In this document: positions 33,514 to 43,949 of the stretch, in pieces
How the letters are laid out: each line of letters starts with the position of its first letter
Numbering within the stretch: the first letter of the stretch is position 1
Assembly (NCBI GenBank): GCA_020253445.1
Contig: JADCBP010000002.1
Coordinates: 100,294-164,293, forward strand
DNA: 64,000 nt
Direction: 5' to 3'
Source: Methylobacterium sp.
GTDB taxonomy: Bacteria; Pseudomonadota; Alphaproteobacteria; Rhizobiales; Beijerinckiaceae
Notes under the pieces: generated by a model
Database searches by the model: none
Told to the model about the DNA's origin: nothing
The model's input: only the letters and a program-made list of their open reading frames with translations
Made by a program: the position numbers and the translations under genes

Positions 33514-33954
33514 ATGCGGCTCGATGATGTCATCTTTCTTCTGAAAGCCCTGCCGCTCTTCCGGCAGGTCGAATCCGAGGCGTTGCGCCTGCTCGCCTTC
33601 TCAGCCTTACGCCGGCCTTTGCGTGCCGGTGACATCCTGTTCCGAAAGGGCGAACTCTCGGATGGCGGGTTTCTCGTGCTCGAAGGCGAAATCATTCTGG
33701 ATGCCTCGGACAGTGGTGCGCCCTCCCCGAACATTTTCCGGGCGGGGGCCCTCATCGGCCAGGCCGCGCTGTTCGCGCCGATCGAGCGGCCAGCCACGGC
33801 TCTCGCCCGCGAACGGACGCAATTGCTGGTGTTGACCCGCGATCTGATCGAGCGTGTGCTTGATGCATATCCGCGCAGCGCCATTGCCCTCCGCGATGCC
33901 GTGGCCGAAGAAGTCCGGCAATTTTCGAACGCCCTGTCCAAACTCTCGATCTGA
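33514..33954 (+). CDS. Cyclic-nucleotide-binding (Crp-like) domain protein without HTH
   Basis: LPLFRQVESEALRLLAFSALRRPLRAGDILFRKGELSDGGFLVLEGEI. Confidence 0.88.
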   Translation: MRLDDVIFLLKALPLFRQVESEALRLLAFSALRRPLRAGDILFRKGELSDGGFLVLEGEIILDASDSGAPSPNIFRAGALIGQAALFAPIERPATALARERTQLLVLTRDLIERVLDAYPRSAIALRDAVAEEVRQFSNALSKLSI

Positions 33955-33963
33955 GGCACCCTG

Positions 33964-34779
33964 TCAATCGCGCGCCAGGGTCAGCGTGATGGGAACATGG
34001 TCGGATGGGCGCTCCCAGCCGCGCGTTTCCTTTCGAATAGCACCCGAAATGATCTGGTCCTTCAGCCCGCGCCCCAGCCAGATATGGTCGAGGCGCCGCC
34101 CCTTGTTCGCGGCCGCCCAATCCGGCGAGCGGTAGCTCCACCACGAATAGAGTTTTTCCGGCTCGGGCGTGAGCACCCGGAATGCGTCGCACCACTCGCC
34201 CTCGGCAATCGTGCCCATCATGGCCTCGGTCTCGACCGGCGTGTGGCTCACGACATCCAGAAGCTGCTTGTGGCTCCAGACATCATGCTCGAGTGGTGCG
34301 ATGTTGAGATCGCCGACGAGCACCGAACGCGGGGCGGCCTTGCGCAGGTTTTCGGAGAATTGCCGCATTTCCTCCACGAAGGCGAGCTTGTGCGCAAATT
34401 TCGGATTGGCTTCCGGGTCGGCGACATCACCACCTGCCGGAACATAGAAATTGTGGAGCTGGATGGCGGATGCGCCTTCCCCCATCTCCACCGCGATATG
34501 CCGGGCATCGGGCTTCGCGCACATCTCGCGCGCCTCGAGCGGGCGGATGGGCTCGCGCGAGAGAATCGCCACACCATTATAGCCCTTCATGCCGATGAAG
34601 GACTGATGCGCGTAGCCGGCCTTCGCGAAGGCATTGGCAGGAAAGACCGGGTCGGGGCATTTCGTTTCCTGGAGGCAAAGCACATCCGGCTGGTCCTCCG
34701 CCAGGAAGCGCAGGACCTGATCGATTCTGAGCCGAACCGAATTGATGTTCCAGCTGGTGATGCTGAGCGCTTTCGCCAT
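33964..34779 (-). CDS. xth: Exodeoxyribonuclease III
   Basis: LSITSWNINSVRLRIDQVLRFLAEDQPDVLCLQETKCPD...GYNGVAILSR; RRLDHIWLG. Confidence 0.95.
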   Translation of the reverse strand: MAKALSITSWNINSVRLRIDQVLRFLAEDQPDVLCLQETKCPDPVFPANAFAKAGYAHQSFIGMKGYNGVAILSREPIRPLEAREMCAKPDARHIAVEMGEGASAIQLHNFYVPAGGDVADPEANPKFAHKLAFVEEMRQFSENLRKAAPRSVLVGDLNIAPLEHDVWSHKQLLDVVSHTPVETEAMMGTIAEGEWCDAFRVLTPEPEKLYSWWSYRSPDWAAANKGRRLDHIWLGRGLKDQIISGAIRKETRGWERPSDHVPITLTLARD

Positions 34780-34807
34780 GAGCCGTTCCTTCCCGCGCGC
34801 CCTCCTC

Positions 34808-34912
34808 AGAGCGCAAACCGATCTGATCGAATCAGCTCTGGCGCTCACTCGTCCTGTTTTCGCATTCGCTTTTTGCGCCAACCGGTATCCACTTGGCGGG
34901 CGTATGCTCTAG
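34808..34912. repeat. Dispersed palindromic repeat, long copy B (two hairpins)
   Basis: About 85% identical by hand alignment to the reverse complement of 56042-56147. Confidence 0.8.
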
Positions 34913-34951
34913 CGGAGGTCGTGCTGGAAATCGATGGCGAAGCGGTCGTCC

Positions 34952-35716
34952 TCAGTTCGGATTGATGAGCTTCTGCTCGTCGATCACGAAGAGCGAGCGA
35001 TCCGGATTGGCATTGGTGTCGAGGTTGGAGAGCATCACGCGCGTATCGAACCCCTGCGGGTCCGTCACGGTCCATTCCTTCAGTGCGTAGGTCTGCCCGT
35101 CGAAAACGACGCGGATCCTTGAGGTGCCGCCGATGGTGGATCTGTCCTCGAGCAGGAGCTGCACCTCGTCGCCAGCGCGCTTCAGATCGGTGACCGTCGA
35201 ATCCCGGGCGACGTCGATCTTCTGCGCGAGCAGGAATTTCAGCGGCGTCTGCCCGATGTAATAGAGATCCTGCGTTCGGAGCTTGCGATCCCGAATCGCG
35301 ACCGAGCGGCCATCTGCGACAATCTCGAGCTGCGCGGGCGGGTGATATTCGAAGCGCATGCGACCTGGGCGAAGCAGGTAGAGCACGCCGCTGTAATTGC
35401 GACCATCTGGTGCGATCTGAACGAAATCGGCCTGGAAGCCCCTGAGGCCGTTGAAATAGGCGTTGATGCGATCGAGGCTTGGCGGGGGCGGCTCGGGCGG
35501 TTTCGGTGCATGGCTTGGCGTGGCCGCGGGGCGGGAGGGCGGCGGGGGGGGATCAGCCCGGAACGGGCTGTTCGGCGGCGCCGTGCGCACCGGCGGCGTC
35601 GGCAGGGCCGCCTGAGCGATTGCCCCGGCCATTCCGGCCAGCATCAGGAAACCGGCGAGAGCGGTGCGAAGAGTGGCGCGCGAAGAAACCGATTCTGTCA
35701 TGAAATTCCGGATCAC
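34952..35716 (-). CDS. lolA: LolA-like outer-membrane lipoprotein carrier with proline-rich N-terminal linker
   Basis: LRGFQADFVQIAPDGRNYSGVLYLLRPGRMRFEYHPPAQLEIVADGRSVAIRDRKLRTQDLYYIGQTPLKFLL. Confidence 0.88.
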   Translation of the reverse strand: MIRNFMTESVSSRATLRTALAGFLMLAGMAGAIAQAALPTPPVRTAPPNSPFRADPPPPPSRPAATPSHAPKPPEPPPPSLDRINAYFNGLRGFQADFVQIAPDGRNYSGVLYLLRPGRMRFEYHPPAQLEIVADGRSVAIRDRKLRTQDLYYIGQTPLKFLLAQKIDVARDSTVTDLKRAGDEVQLLLEDRSTIGGTSRIRVVFDGQTYALKEWTVTDPQGFDTRVMLSNLDTNANPDRSLFVIDEQKLINPN

Positions 35717-35767
35717 TGGACTAGCCGCTTTCTATCCTGGCCATGTGGCGGAAGAACGGCGGCGAAA

Positions 35768-38353
35768 TCAATCCGTTCCATTCTCTCCGCCGCGCAGCAG
35801 GATCTCGCGCTTGCCCGCATGGTTTGCCGGCCCCACGATTCCTTCGCGCTCCATGCGCTCGATCAGCGAGGCCGCACGATTATAGCCGATCTGCAGACGC
35901 CGCTGGATATAACTGGTGGAGGCCTTCCTGTCGCGCAAGACCACGGCGATCGCCTGATCGTAGAGATCGGCGCTTTCCTCGCCGAAATTGCCATGATCGA
36001 ACACGGCAACATCGTCGCCGCCTTCCCCGCCTTCCCCATCCGCATCGGCGGTGATGTCGTCGATATAGGCCGGACGCCCCTGCATCTTGAGGTGCGAGAC
36101 GATCTTCTCGACCTCGCCATCGGCAACGAAGGGGCCATGGACGCGGGAAATGCGCCCGCCGCCCGCCATGTAGAGCATGTCGCCCTGGCCGAGGAGCTGC
36201 TCCGCCCCCTGCTCGCCGAGAATGGTGCGGCTGTCGATCTTCGACGTCACCTGGAAGGAGATGCGGGTGGGGAAGTTCGCCTTGATCGTGCCGGTGATGA
36301 CATCCACCGAAGGGCGCTGCGTCGCCATCACGAGATGGATGCCCGCCGCGCGGGCCATTTGCGCGAGGCGTTGCACCGCGCCTTCGATTTCCTTGCCGGC
36401 GACGAGCATCAGATCCGCCATCTCGTCAACGATCACGACGATATAGGGCAGCGGCTCCAGCGCCATCATCTCTTCGTCATATTCCGCCTCGCCCGTCTCG
36501 GGGTCGTAGCCGGTCTGGATGGTGCGGGTGATGACCTCGCCCTTCTCCTTGGCCTCGGCGATCCGTGCGTTGAAGCCGTCGATGTTGCGCACGCCGACCT
36601 TCGACATCTTCCGGTAGCGGTCTTCCATCTCTCGCACCGCCCATTTGAGCGCGACGACGGCCTTTTTCGGATCTGTGACGACCGGCGTGAGCAGGTGCGG
36701 AATGCCTTCGTAGATCGAGAGTTCGAGCATCTTCGGGTCGATCATGATCAGGCGGCACTCCTCCGGCCTCAGCCGGTAGAGCAGCGAGCAGATCATGGTG
36801 TTGATCGCGACTGACTTGCCCGAGCCGGTGGTGCCGGCGACGAGCAGATGCGGCATGCGCGCGAGATCGACGATCACCGGCTCGCCGCCAATGGTCTTGC
36901 CGAGGCAGAGAGAGAGCTTCAGCTTCGATTTCTCGAAATCCTCGCAGGCGAGAAGTTCGCGCAGGTATACGGTTTCGCGCTTGGCATTCGGCAATTCGAT
37001 GCCGATGGCGTTGCGACCTGGGATGACTGCGACGCGCGCGGCCACCGCGCTCATCGAGCGGGCGATATCTTCGGCGAGGCCGATCACGCGACTCGATTTC
37101 GTTCCCGGCGCGGGCTCGAGTTCGTAGAGCGTCACCACGGGGCCGGGGCGGACATTGATAATCTCGCCGCGCACGCCGAAATCCTCCAGCACGCTTTCGA
37201 GGAGGCGGGCATTCTGTTCAAGCGCATCGGTTGAAATCTGCGGCATCGTTCCGCGCTTCGGCTCGGCCAGCAGCGAAAGCGGCGGGAACTGGAATTCCTC
37301 CTGGTCGAAGATCGAGATCTGGTTCTCGCGGCGCTCGCGTTTTCCGGCCTTCAGCGCGCCCATGGGCGGGGTGACGCGGGGCGCGACGGTCTCGGGGATG
37401 ACATCCTCCTCGTCATCGTCCAGAGGCAGGGGGTCGAATGGCGCAGGCTCGGGCCGCGGGGCCTCGGCACGCGGCGCTGGCGCGCGCTGTTCCGGTTCCA
37501 TCATGTGCGGCGGCAGGGGCTGGCCTGCCGGACGAGGCGCGCCGGCCGGCACGAAAACCGGCTCGCGGCGCAGGCGATTCGTATCCTCGTCGCGCTGGCG
37601 GTTCGCCAGAAAATCACGCAGGCGCGTCTTGATGCCCGGACGATCGGCCCGGTCGGGAATGAGACGGGCGATGAAGCCCTTCAGCGTGTAGCCGAAATGC
37701 AGGAGCGCCCCGAGCATGAGGATCGCGAAGGAGGGCTCCTCGTCGCGCTCATCCTCCTCGTCATCGAGATCGCTTTCCTCGCGATCCGATAGGCCGCGGA
37801 ACTGCACATGGAAGGCGAGCGCCAGGGTCAGGCCCGCGACCAGCACGGCGAGGATGCGCACAGGGCCATCCACCGCAAGGCCGAGAATGCCGACGATCTG
37901 CAGCAGGCCATCCCCCATCGCCCCGCCGAGCCCCGTGGGAAGCGGCCAGCGTTCGGTTGCTGGAAGGGCCGAGGCGAGGCAGGCCGCAGAGAGCACGCCG
38001 ATCATCGCCACGGCGAGCCGCCATTTCCAGCCGCTGGCGGAGGCCACCACCAGAAGCCGCAGGCCCATCGAACCGAGGGCGATGGCCAGCGCGATGCTGC
38101 CGAGGCCGATCAGCTGCATCGAGAGATCGGCGATCACCGCTCCGGGATAGCCCAGGAGGTTGGAGACCTTGCCGGTTCCTGTCGTGGAGAGGCTGGGATC
38201 GCCGGCGGACCATGTCGCGAGCGCCAGGGCATGCGCGATCGCGAGAACGATCAGGGCAAGGCCCAGCCCGTCGCGCAAGCGCCGCGCGAAGCCCTCGCGG
38301 ATCTGGTCGGGCAGCCTGCCCAAATTCGATTGAGTGAGGCGCGTCGTCCGCAT
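35768..38353 (-). CDS. ftsK: DNA translocase FtsK
   Basis: N-terminal TM helices, [27 protein letters not shown]-terminal gamma domain. Confidence 0.97.
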   Translation of the reverse strand: MRTTRLTQSNLGRLPDQIREGFARRLRDGLGLALIVLAIAHALALATWSAGDPSLSTTGTGKVSNLLGYPGAVIADLSMQLIGLGSIALAIALGSMGLRLLVVASASGWKWRLAVAMIGVLSAACLASALPATERWPLPTGLGGAMGDGLLQIVGILGLAVDGPVRILAVLVAGLTLALAFHVQFRGLSDREESDLDDEEDERDEEPSFAILMLGALLHFGYTLKGFIARLIPDRADRPGIKTRLRDFLANRQRDEDTNRLRREPVFVPAGAPRPAGQPLPPHMMEPEQRAPAPRAEAPRPEPAPFDPLPLDDDEEDVIPETVAPRVTPPMGALKAGKRERRENQISIFDQEEFQFPPLSLLAEPKRGTMPQISTDALEQNARLLESVLEDFGVRGEIINVRPGPVVTLYELEPAPGTKSSRVIGLAEDIARSMSAVAARVAVIPGRNAIGIELPNAKRETVYLRELLACEDFEKSKLKLSLCLGKTIGGEPVIVDLARMPHLLVAGTTGSGKSVAINTMICSLLYRLRPEECRLIMIDPKMLELSIYEGIPHLLTPVVTDPKKAVVALKWAVREMEDRYRKMSKVGVRNIDGFNARIAEAKEKGEVITRTIQTGYDPETGEAEYDEEMMALEPLPYIVVIVDEMADLMLVAGKEIEGAVQRLAQMARAAGIHLVMATQRPSVDVITGTIKANFPTRISFQVTSKIDSRTILGEQGAEQLLGQGDMLYMAGGGRISRVHGPFVADGEVEKIVSHLKMQGRPAYIDDITADADGEGGEGGDDVAVFDHGNFGEESADLYDQAIAVVLRDRKASTSYIQRRLQIGYNRAASLIERMEREGIVGPANHAGKREILLRGGENGTD

Positions 38354-38470
38354 CGAGAAGCCATCCCGGTTTGCGCGGTTCGAGCCGACGGGAGAGCCGG
38401 CTCGCCAATCTCCGGTTATCGAGCAATCCGGTTAAGGCTCTGTTTGCGAAAGTGCTGAGGGCCGAAATGA

Positions 38471-38499
38471 AAAAAGGCGGACCGGTGAAGGTCCGCCTT
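38471..38499 (-). terminator. Rho-independent terminator downstream of amtB
   Basis: AAGGCGGACC-ggtgaa-GGTCCGCCTT, perfect 10-bp stem followed by T-run on the minus strand. Confidence 0.8.
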
Positions 38500-38553
38500 C
38501 AGTCTTGGCGGGGCGGGCGGAGGAAGACCCCGGCCCCGACCGTCAACTGGATC

Positions 38554-40023
38554 TCAGAGGTTGTAGGCGCGCTCGCCATGCTCGGCAATATCGAGGCCTT
38601 CGCGCTCCTGATCCTGCGGGACGCGCAGGCCGATCACGACATCCACGACCTTGAACAGGATCGCGGAAAGAATACCAGAATAGAGCAGCGTGAAGACCAC
38701 GGCCTTGATCTGGGCCCAGACGGCGGTGCCCATGTCATAGGCGCCGACCGCGAGTTCGCCCGGCTTGGACGTGTAGTCGGGGATGCCAACGCCGCCGAGC
38801 GCGGTGTTCACGAGGATGCCTGTGCCGATCGCACCCACGATGCCGCCCACGCAATGCACGCCGAACACATCGAGGCTGTCATCATAGCCCAGCGCGTTCT
38901 TCAGCGTGGTGCAGGCGAAGTAGCAGACGACACCCGATACGAGGCCAAGGATGATGGCGCCCATCGGGCCGGCAAAGCCCGAGGCCGGGGTGACGGCGAC
39001 GAGGCCGGCCACCACGCCTGAAGCCAGACCCAGGAGCGAAGGCTTGCCCTTGCCCATCCACTCGATGACGAGCCAGGCGAAGCCGGCCGCGGCGGTGGCG
39101 ACGAAGGTGTTGACGAGCGCGACCACCGCGCCGGCCGAGGCCTCGAGGTTCGAGCCGGCATTGAAGCCGAACCAGCCCACCCAGAGGAGCGCCGCGCCGA
39201 TCATGGTCATCGGCAGCGAGTGTGGCGCCATCAGTTCCTTTCCGTAGCCGATGCGCTTGCCGATCATGATGCAGCCCACAAGACCCGCGATGCCGGCATT
39301 GATATGCACCACGGTGCCACCCGCGAAATCCAGCGCGCCCCACTTGAAGAGCATGCCGGCATCGGCCGTCACTTCATCGAGCTTCGCCTGCGCGGCGGTC
39401 TTGGCGGCGGCGTCGGTGGCCGAGGCGACGGCCTTCGCGGCGTTGCCCAGGGCATCCGGGCCGGCCCAGTACCAGACCATGTGCGCCATCGGGAAATAGA
39501 CGATCGTGACCCAGAGCGCGGTGAAGGCGAGCAGCGCCGAGAACTTCATGCGCTCGGCGAAGGCGCCGACGATCAGCGCCGGCGTGATGCAGGCGAAGGT
39601 CATCTGGAAGGCGACATAGACGAGTTCGGGAATGACGACGCCATTCGAGAAGGTGGCGACCGTCGATTCCGGCGTGACACCCTTCAGGAAAATCTTGTCG
39701 AAGCCACCGACGAAATCGTTGAGGCTGCCGCCCGCCGTGAAGGCCAGCGAATAGCCGTAGGTTACCCAGATCAGCGAGACGAGGCAGACCGTGGCCAGAA
39801 CCTGCGTGAGCACCGAGAGCATGTTCTTCGAGCGCACAAGGCCGCCATAGAACAGTGCGAGGCCCGGAATGGTCATCAGCAGCACGAGGATGGTCGAGAC
39901 CATCATCCAGACGGTATCGGCCTTGTTGGGCGTGGGTGCAGCCTCTGCGAGGGCCGGCATCACCGAGAGCGCGAGGAGGCTCATCGCTCCGGCCACGCCC
40001 GTCATTGAACGCTTGGACATCAT
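38554..40023 (-). CDS. amtB: Ammonium transporter
   Basis: DTVWMMVSTILVLLMTIPGLALFYGGLVRSKNMLSVL...DDSLDVFGVHCVGGIVGAIGTG. Confidence 0.97.
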   Translation of the reverse strand: MMSKRSMTGVAGAMSLLALSVMPALAEAAPTPNKADTVWMMVSTILVLLMTIPGLALFYGGLVRSKNMLSVLTQVLATVCLVSLIWVTYGYSLAFTAGGSLNDFVGGFDKIFLKGVTPESTVATFSNGVVIPELVYVAFQMTFACITPALIVGAFAERMKFSALLAFTALWVTIVYFPMAHMVWYWAGPDALGNAAKAVASATDAAAKTAAQAKLDEVTADAGMLFKWGALDFAGGTVVHINAGIAGLVGCIMIGKRIGYGKELMAPHSLPMTMIGAALLWVGWFGFNAGSNLEASAGAVVALVNTFVATAAAGFAWLVIEWMGKGKPSLLGLASGVVAGLVAVTPASGFAGPMGAIILGLVSGVVCYFACTTLKNALGYDDSLDVFGVHCVGGIVGAIGTGILVNTALGGVGIPDYTSKPGELAVGAYDMGTAVWAQIKAVVFTLLYSGILSAILFKVVDVVIGLRVPQDQEREGLDIAEHGERAYNL

Positions 40024-40069
40024 TGGTGGCTCCAGATTGGTCGGGAAACGATCGACGGAAGGGGAGGGA

Positions 40070-40426
<357 letters not shown>

Positions 40427-40487
40427 TCAACCAACAGAAATGTTCTTTGGTGCGCACCGCCCGCGGGACACACCTGAATGAAGGATA

Positions 40488-40503
40488 AACAATCCCTGTG
40501 CCA
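40488..40503 (-). promoter_or_regulatory. Candidate sigma-54 promoter for glnK-amtB
   Basis: Minus strand TGGCAC-AGGGA-TTGTT; perfect -24 half, -12 half GT instead of GC; 80 bp upstream of glnK. Confidence 0.5.
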
Positions 40504-40749
40504 AACTGACCGAGGCCTCCACGGCATTGCCGCATGAGGGGCGGAATCGCGGCGCTTTCGGGCCGAGAACGAAAGCGAATTGGAGACGGAGCGGAGAAGG
40601 ACGGTGCAAATCCGGGCTAATTGCGCTGTTTCAGCCTTGAAGAGCCATGAATTGCGCCGGCCTGGGCGGCAGATTGCCTAATTTTTCATCGCCCGGTCGC
40701 AGTCCTGATCAGAAAACAGGCGACCTGCCCGGAAGGGCGATCAGGGGGA

Positions 40750-41622
40750 TCAGAATCGGGAAGGTTCCGGCTTGATCACCCGCACAAGGCCCTCCTGCAT
40801 GACGGAGGCGATCAGGCGACCATCCTTCGTGTAGATCAGCCCGCGCCCCAGGCCCCGCGCATGGCCGGACCAGGGGCTTTCCTGCGCGTAGAGCAACCAC
40901 TCATCCGCGCGGAAATCCTCATGGAACCACAAAGCATGGTCAAGGCTCGCGGGCATGATGTCAGGATCGGACACGCTCTTGCCATGGGCGACCATCGCGC
41001 TGTCGAGCAGCGACATGTCCGAGGCATAGGCGAGCACGGCCGCGTGGGTCGCCGGATCATCCGGGAGGCGGCCGGTGGCGCGGAACCAGAGGTGATGCGC
41101 GCTCGCCTGCTTTCGACGATCGAAGAAGCCGGAGGGGTCCACCGGACGCACCTCGATCGGGCGTTCGCGACGCCAATAGGCCGCCCGGCCCGGCGGCAGG
41201 CTGTCGAGATAGAGCTTCTTGAGGTCTGCCTCGGTCGGCAGGTCATCCGGGCCCGGCACCTTCGGCATCGTTGCCTGATGATGCAGGCCGGCTTCCTCCG
41301 CGTGATAGGAGGCGGACATCGCGAAGATCGCCTCGCCCTTCTGGATCGCCACGACGCGCCGCGTGGTGAAACTGCGCCCGTCGCGGATGCGTTCGACTTC
41401 GTAGATGATGGGAATGGAGGGATCGCCACCGAGCAGGAAATAGCAATGCAGCGAATGCGGCCGGCGCCCCTCCACCGTGCGATTCGCCGCGACCAAGGCC
41501 TGCGCGACCACCTGCCCGCCATAAACGCGTTTCCAGCCCACGAGAGGGGAATGCCCGCGGAAGAAGTTTACCTCAAGCCGTTCAAGATCGAGAATCGAGA
41601 GAAGCGTTTCGACAGGTGTCAT
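40750..41622 (-). CDS. tesB: Acyl-CoA thioesterase II
   Basis: FFRGHSPLVGWKRVYGGQVVAQALVAANRTV...MSLLDSAMVAHGKS. Confidence 0.95.
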   Translation of the reverse strand: MTPVETLLSILDLERLEVNFFRGHSPLVGWKRVYGGQVVAQALVAANRTVEGRRPHSLHCYFLLGGDPSIPIIYEVERIRDGRSFTTRRVVAIQKGEAIFAMSASYHAEEAGLHHQATMPKVPGPDDLPTEADLKKLYLDSLPPGRAAYWRRERPIEVRPVDPSGFFDRRKQASAHHLWFRATGRLPDDPATHAAVLAYASDMSLLDSAMVAHGKSVSDPDIMPASLDHALWFHEDFRADEWLLYAQESPWSGHARGLGRGLIYTKDGRLIASVMQEGLVRVIKPEPSRF

Positions 41623-41743
41623 GCAAGGTCCGGTCAGCGGGTGAGGAAGGTTTTCTGAGCTTCCCGCTTGTGCTGCGTCAAGTCGCCCGTTCCGCCGGGT
41701 TGGCAGCGCCCGCCGCGCGCGCTAGGTCAGACAGGGAGGAGGC

Positions 41744-42964
41744 ATGGCCATGTCTGAGCGAATCCTCATTGCTGGCGCAGGCCCGGCTGGCGCGGCGACG
41801 GCGCTGGCCATGTTGCGCGCCGGCCTCCCGGCTTCGGATATCGCCGTCCTCGACGCGATGGACGGCGTGGCAGAAACGATGCGCGAGCCGGATTCGCGCA
41901 TTCTCGCGCTGAATGCCGGCTCCTGCCGCTTTCTGCAATCGCTCGGCGTCTGGCCGGCTCTCGCCGCCGGGGCCCATCCCATGCGCTCGATTGCCCTCTC
42001 CGATACCGCGCTCGCGGCTGAAATCCGGCCCCTGAGCCTCGGATTCGAGGCGGACGAGGGCGAGCCGCTTGCCCATCTCGTGCCGCTCAGTCTGTTGCAG
42101 AAGGCGCTGCGCGCGGCACTGGCGGGAGCCAGCGTGACCGTGCGGCCGGAGATCATCCGCTCTTTGCGCGAGGAGGGTGACAGCCTGCTCATCGAGACGA
42201 ATCGCGGCCGGTGGAAGGCGTCGCTGCTGATCGGCGCGGATGGCGCGCGCTCGGCTGTGCGCCGCATCGCCGGCATTCCCGTGCATGGCTGGGCCTATGG
42301 GCAGGTGGCGATCACGGGGATCGTCGAGCATTCAGGCCAGCATCATGGCGAGGCGATCCAGCATTTCCTGCCCGGTGGTCCCTTCGCGCTGCTGCCGCTC
42401 GAGGAGGGCCGCTCCTCGATGGTCTGGAGCGAGCGTTCCGATGTTGCCAGGCGCATGCTCGCCTTGCCGCCGGAGGATCTGCGCGCAGAGATCGATCGGC
42501 GCGCGGCGGGCTGGCGCGGCACCATCACCGGGATTGGCCGGATTTCGAGCCACCCGCTCTCGCTGGGTCTCGCGCGGCGATTCGTGGGTCCGCGCCTTGC
42601 TCTGGTGGCGGATGCGGCGCATGTCGTTCACCCTCTCGCCGGGCAGGGGCTCAATCTCGGCTTTGGGGATGCTGCGACGCTGGCCGAACTCGTGATCGAG
42701 CACCTGCGCCTGGGGCTCGACCCCGGCGATCCGGCCTTGCTGGAAGCCTATCAGGCGCGGCGGCGACCGGCGGCGGCGGCGATGGCCGCTGCGACCGAGG
42801 GGCTCAACCGCCTCTTCTCGAATGATGCTGGGCCGCTGCGCGTATTGCGCGATGCCGGATTGAACTTCGTCAACCGCTCGGAGCGGCTAAAAGCGATGTT
42901 TCGGCAGGCGGCGGCCGGGCGAGGCGCGCATGAGCCGCGGCTCTTCCGTGGCGAACCGATCTGA
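41744..42964 (+). CDS. UbiH/UbiF/COQ6-family FAD-dependent hydroxylase
   Basis: ILIAGAGPAGAATALAMLRAGL...LIGADGARSAVRRIAGI...LVADAAHVVHPLAGQGLNLGFGDAA. Confidence 0.93.
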   Translation: MAMSERILIAGAGPAGAATALAMLRAGLPASDIAVLDAMDGVAETMREPDSRILALNAGSCRFLQSLGVWPALAAGAHPMRSIALSDTALAAEIRPLSLGFEADEGEPLAHLVPLSLLQKALRAALAGASVTVRPEIIRSLREEGDSLLIETNRGRWKASLLIGADGARSAVRRIAGIPVHGWAYGQVAITGIVEHSGQHHGEAIQHFLPGGPFALLPLEEGRSSMVWSERSDVARRMLALPPEDLRAEIDRRAAGWRGTITGIGRISSHPLSLGLARRFVGPRLALVADAAHVVHPLAGQGLNLGFGDAATLAELVIEHLRLGLDPGDPALLEAYQARRRPAAAAMAAATEGLNRLFSNDAGPLRVLRDAGLNFVNRSERLKAMFRQAAAGRGAHEPRLFRGEPI

Positions 42965-42979
42965 TCTTGCGGCTCGGTC

Positions 42980-43028
42980 GCGTTTTCCGCAGGCGAACCG
43001 GCTCCCTCTTCGCCTGAAAACGCTTCAG
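42980..43028. repeat. Dispersed palindromic repeat, copy D
   Basis: GCGTTTTccgCAGGCGAAccggctccctcTTCGCCTGAAAACGCttcag; 7-bp outer and 8-bp inner perfect arms; contains stop codon of 43025-43234 gene. Confidence 0.75.
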
Positions 43029-43234
43029 TCGATCCGGCGTGCTTCCTCGGGCAGCATGATCGGGATGCCATCACGCACGGGATAGGCGAGCTTCGCGGGA
43101 CGGCTCACGAGTTCCTGGCGCACGGCGTCATAATCAAGTGTCGCCTTGGTCAAGGGGCAGACGAGCAATTCCAGCAGCTTCGGATCAACGCTGCGCTCGG
43201 GGCCGGATTGGGTGTCGGTCGTCTGTTCGCTCAT
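43025..43234 (-). CDS. Trm112-family protein
   Basis: [54 protein letters not shown]. Confidence 0.93.
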   Translation of the reverse strand: MSEQTTDTQSGPERSVDPKLLELLVCPLTKATLDYDAVRQELVSRPAKLAYPVRDGIPIMLPEEARRID

Positions 43235-43258
43235 CGGAAATCCCTCGCTGCGCCGCCT

Positions 43259-43927
43259 TTACTGCAGACGCGGCTCTTCGTCACCATCCTTGCGAGCGAG
43301 ATCCATCTCGGTGATGGCGATGAGCATCTCGGCGCGATCCTTCAGCGTTTCCGCTTCCAGCAGCGCCTGTTTCTCGCGCACGCCATAGGGCGACATCATG
43401 GAAAGGCCGTTGACCAGCGCCTCGTTGCCGGCCTGCTCGATGGAGCCCCAGTCGATCGGAACCTTGTTCGCATCCGAGAATTTGCGGAGCGCCGCGAGCA
43501 TGCCCTCGCGATCCACCTCGTTCTCTCCCGCGCCGGGGCTGCGATCCGCCGAATAGGGCGCGAAATCCACCTGCGCCTGCCGGAAAGGCGTGATGACCGA
43601 CAATTCCTCGACGATCCGAAACCGGCTGATGCCGGTGAGTTGAATAAGGTAACGCCCGTCGCCGGTCTCCGCGAATTGCGTGATGCGCCCGGCACAGCCC
43701 ACCCTGTAGATCTGCGGCAGGCCGATGCGATCGACCACGCCCGGATCGGGCTGGACCATGCCAATGAGGCGGCTGCCGGCGAGCGCGGCATCGACCATCA
43801 CGAGGTAGCGCGGCTCGAAGATGTTCAGCGGTATCTGCCCACGCGGCAGCAGCAGCGCCCCTGGCAGCGGGAAAAGCGGCAGCGTATCCGGAAGCATGAG
43901 GCCCGAGGGGCTCGACGAACTGGGCAT
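43259..43927 (-). CDS. LON-substrate-binding-domain protein
   Basis: LPLFPLPGALLLPRGQIPLNIFEPRYLVMVDAALAGSRLIGMVQP. Confidence 0.92.
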   Translation of the reverse strand: MPSSSSPSGLMLPDTLPLFPLPGALLLPRGQIPLNIFEPRYLVMVDAALAGSRLIGMVQPDPGVVDRIGLPQIYRVGCAGRITQFAETGDGRYLIQLTGISRFRIVEELSVITPFRQAQVDFAPYSADRSPGAGENEVDREGMLAALRKFSDANKVPIDWGSIEQAGNEALVNGLSMMSPYGVREKQALLEAETLKDRAEMLIAITEMDLARKDGDEEPRLQ

Positions 43928-43949
43928 GCCGAAGCCTCCTCCTGTCAGA

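Noticed and set aside
35342-36814. 490-aa ORF antisense to ftsK/lolA
   Set aside because: No domain; spans two real genes and their gap on the opposite strand.
38471-38499. Perfect palindrome as a novel regulatory element
   Set aside because: Best explained as the intrinsic terminator of glnK-amtB because the minus-strand stem is followed by a T-run.
40680-40760. Several GATCAG words downstream of tesB
   Set aside because: Too short and irregular to separate from chance.
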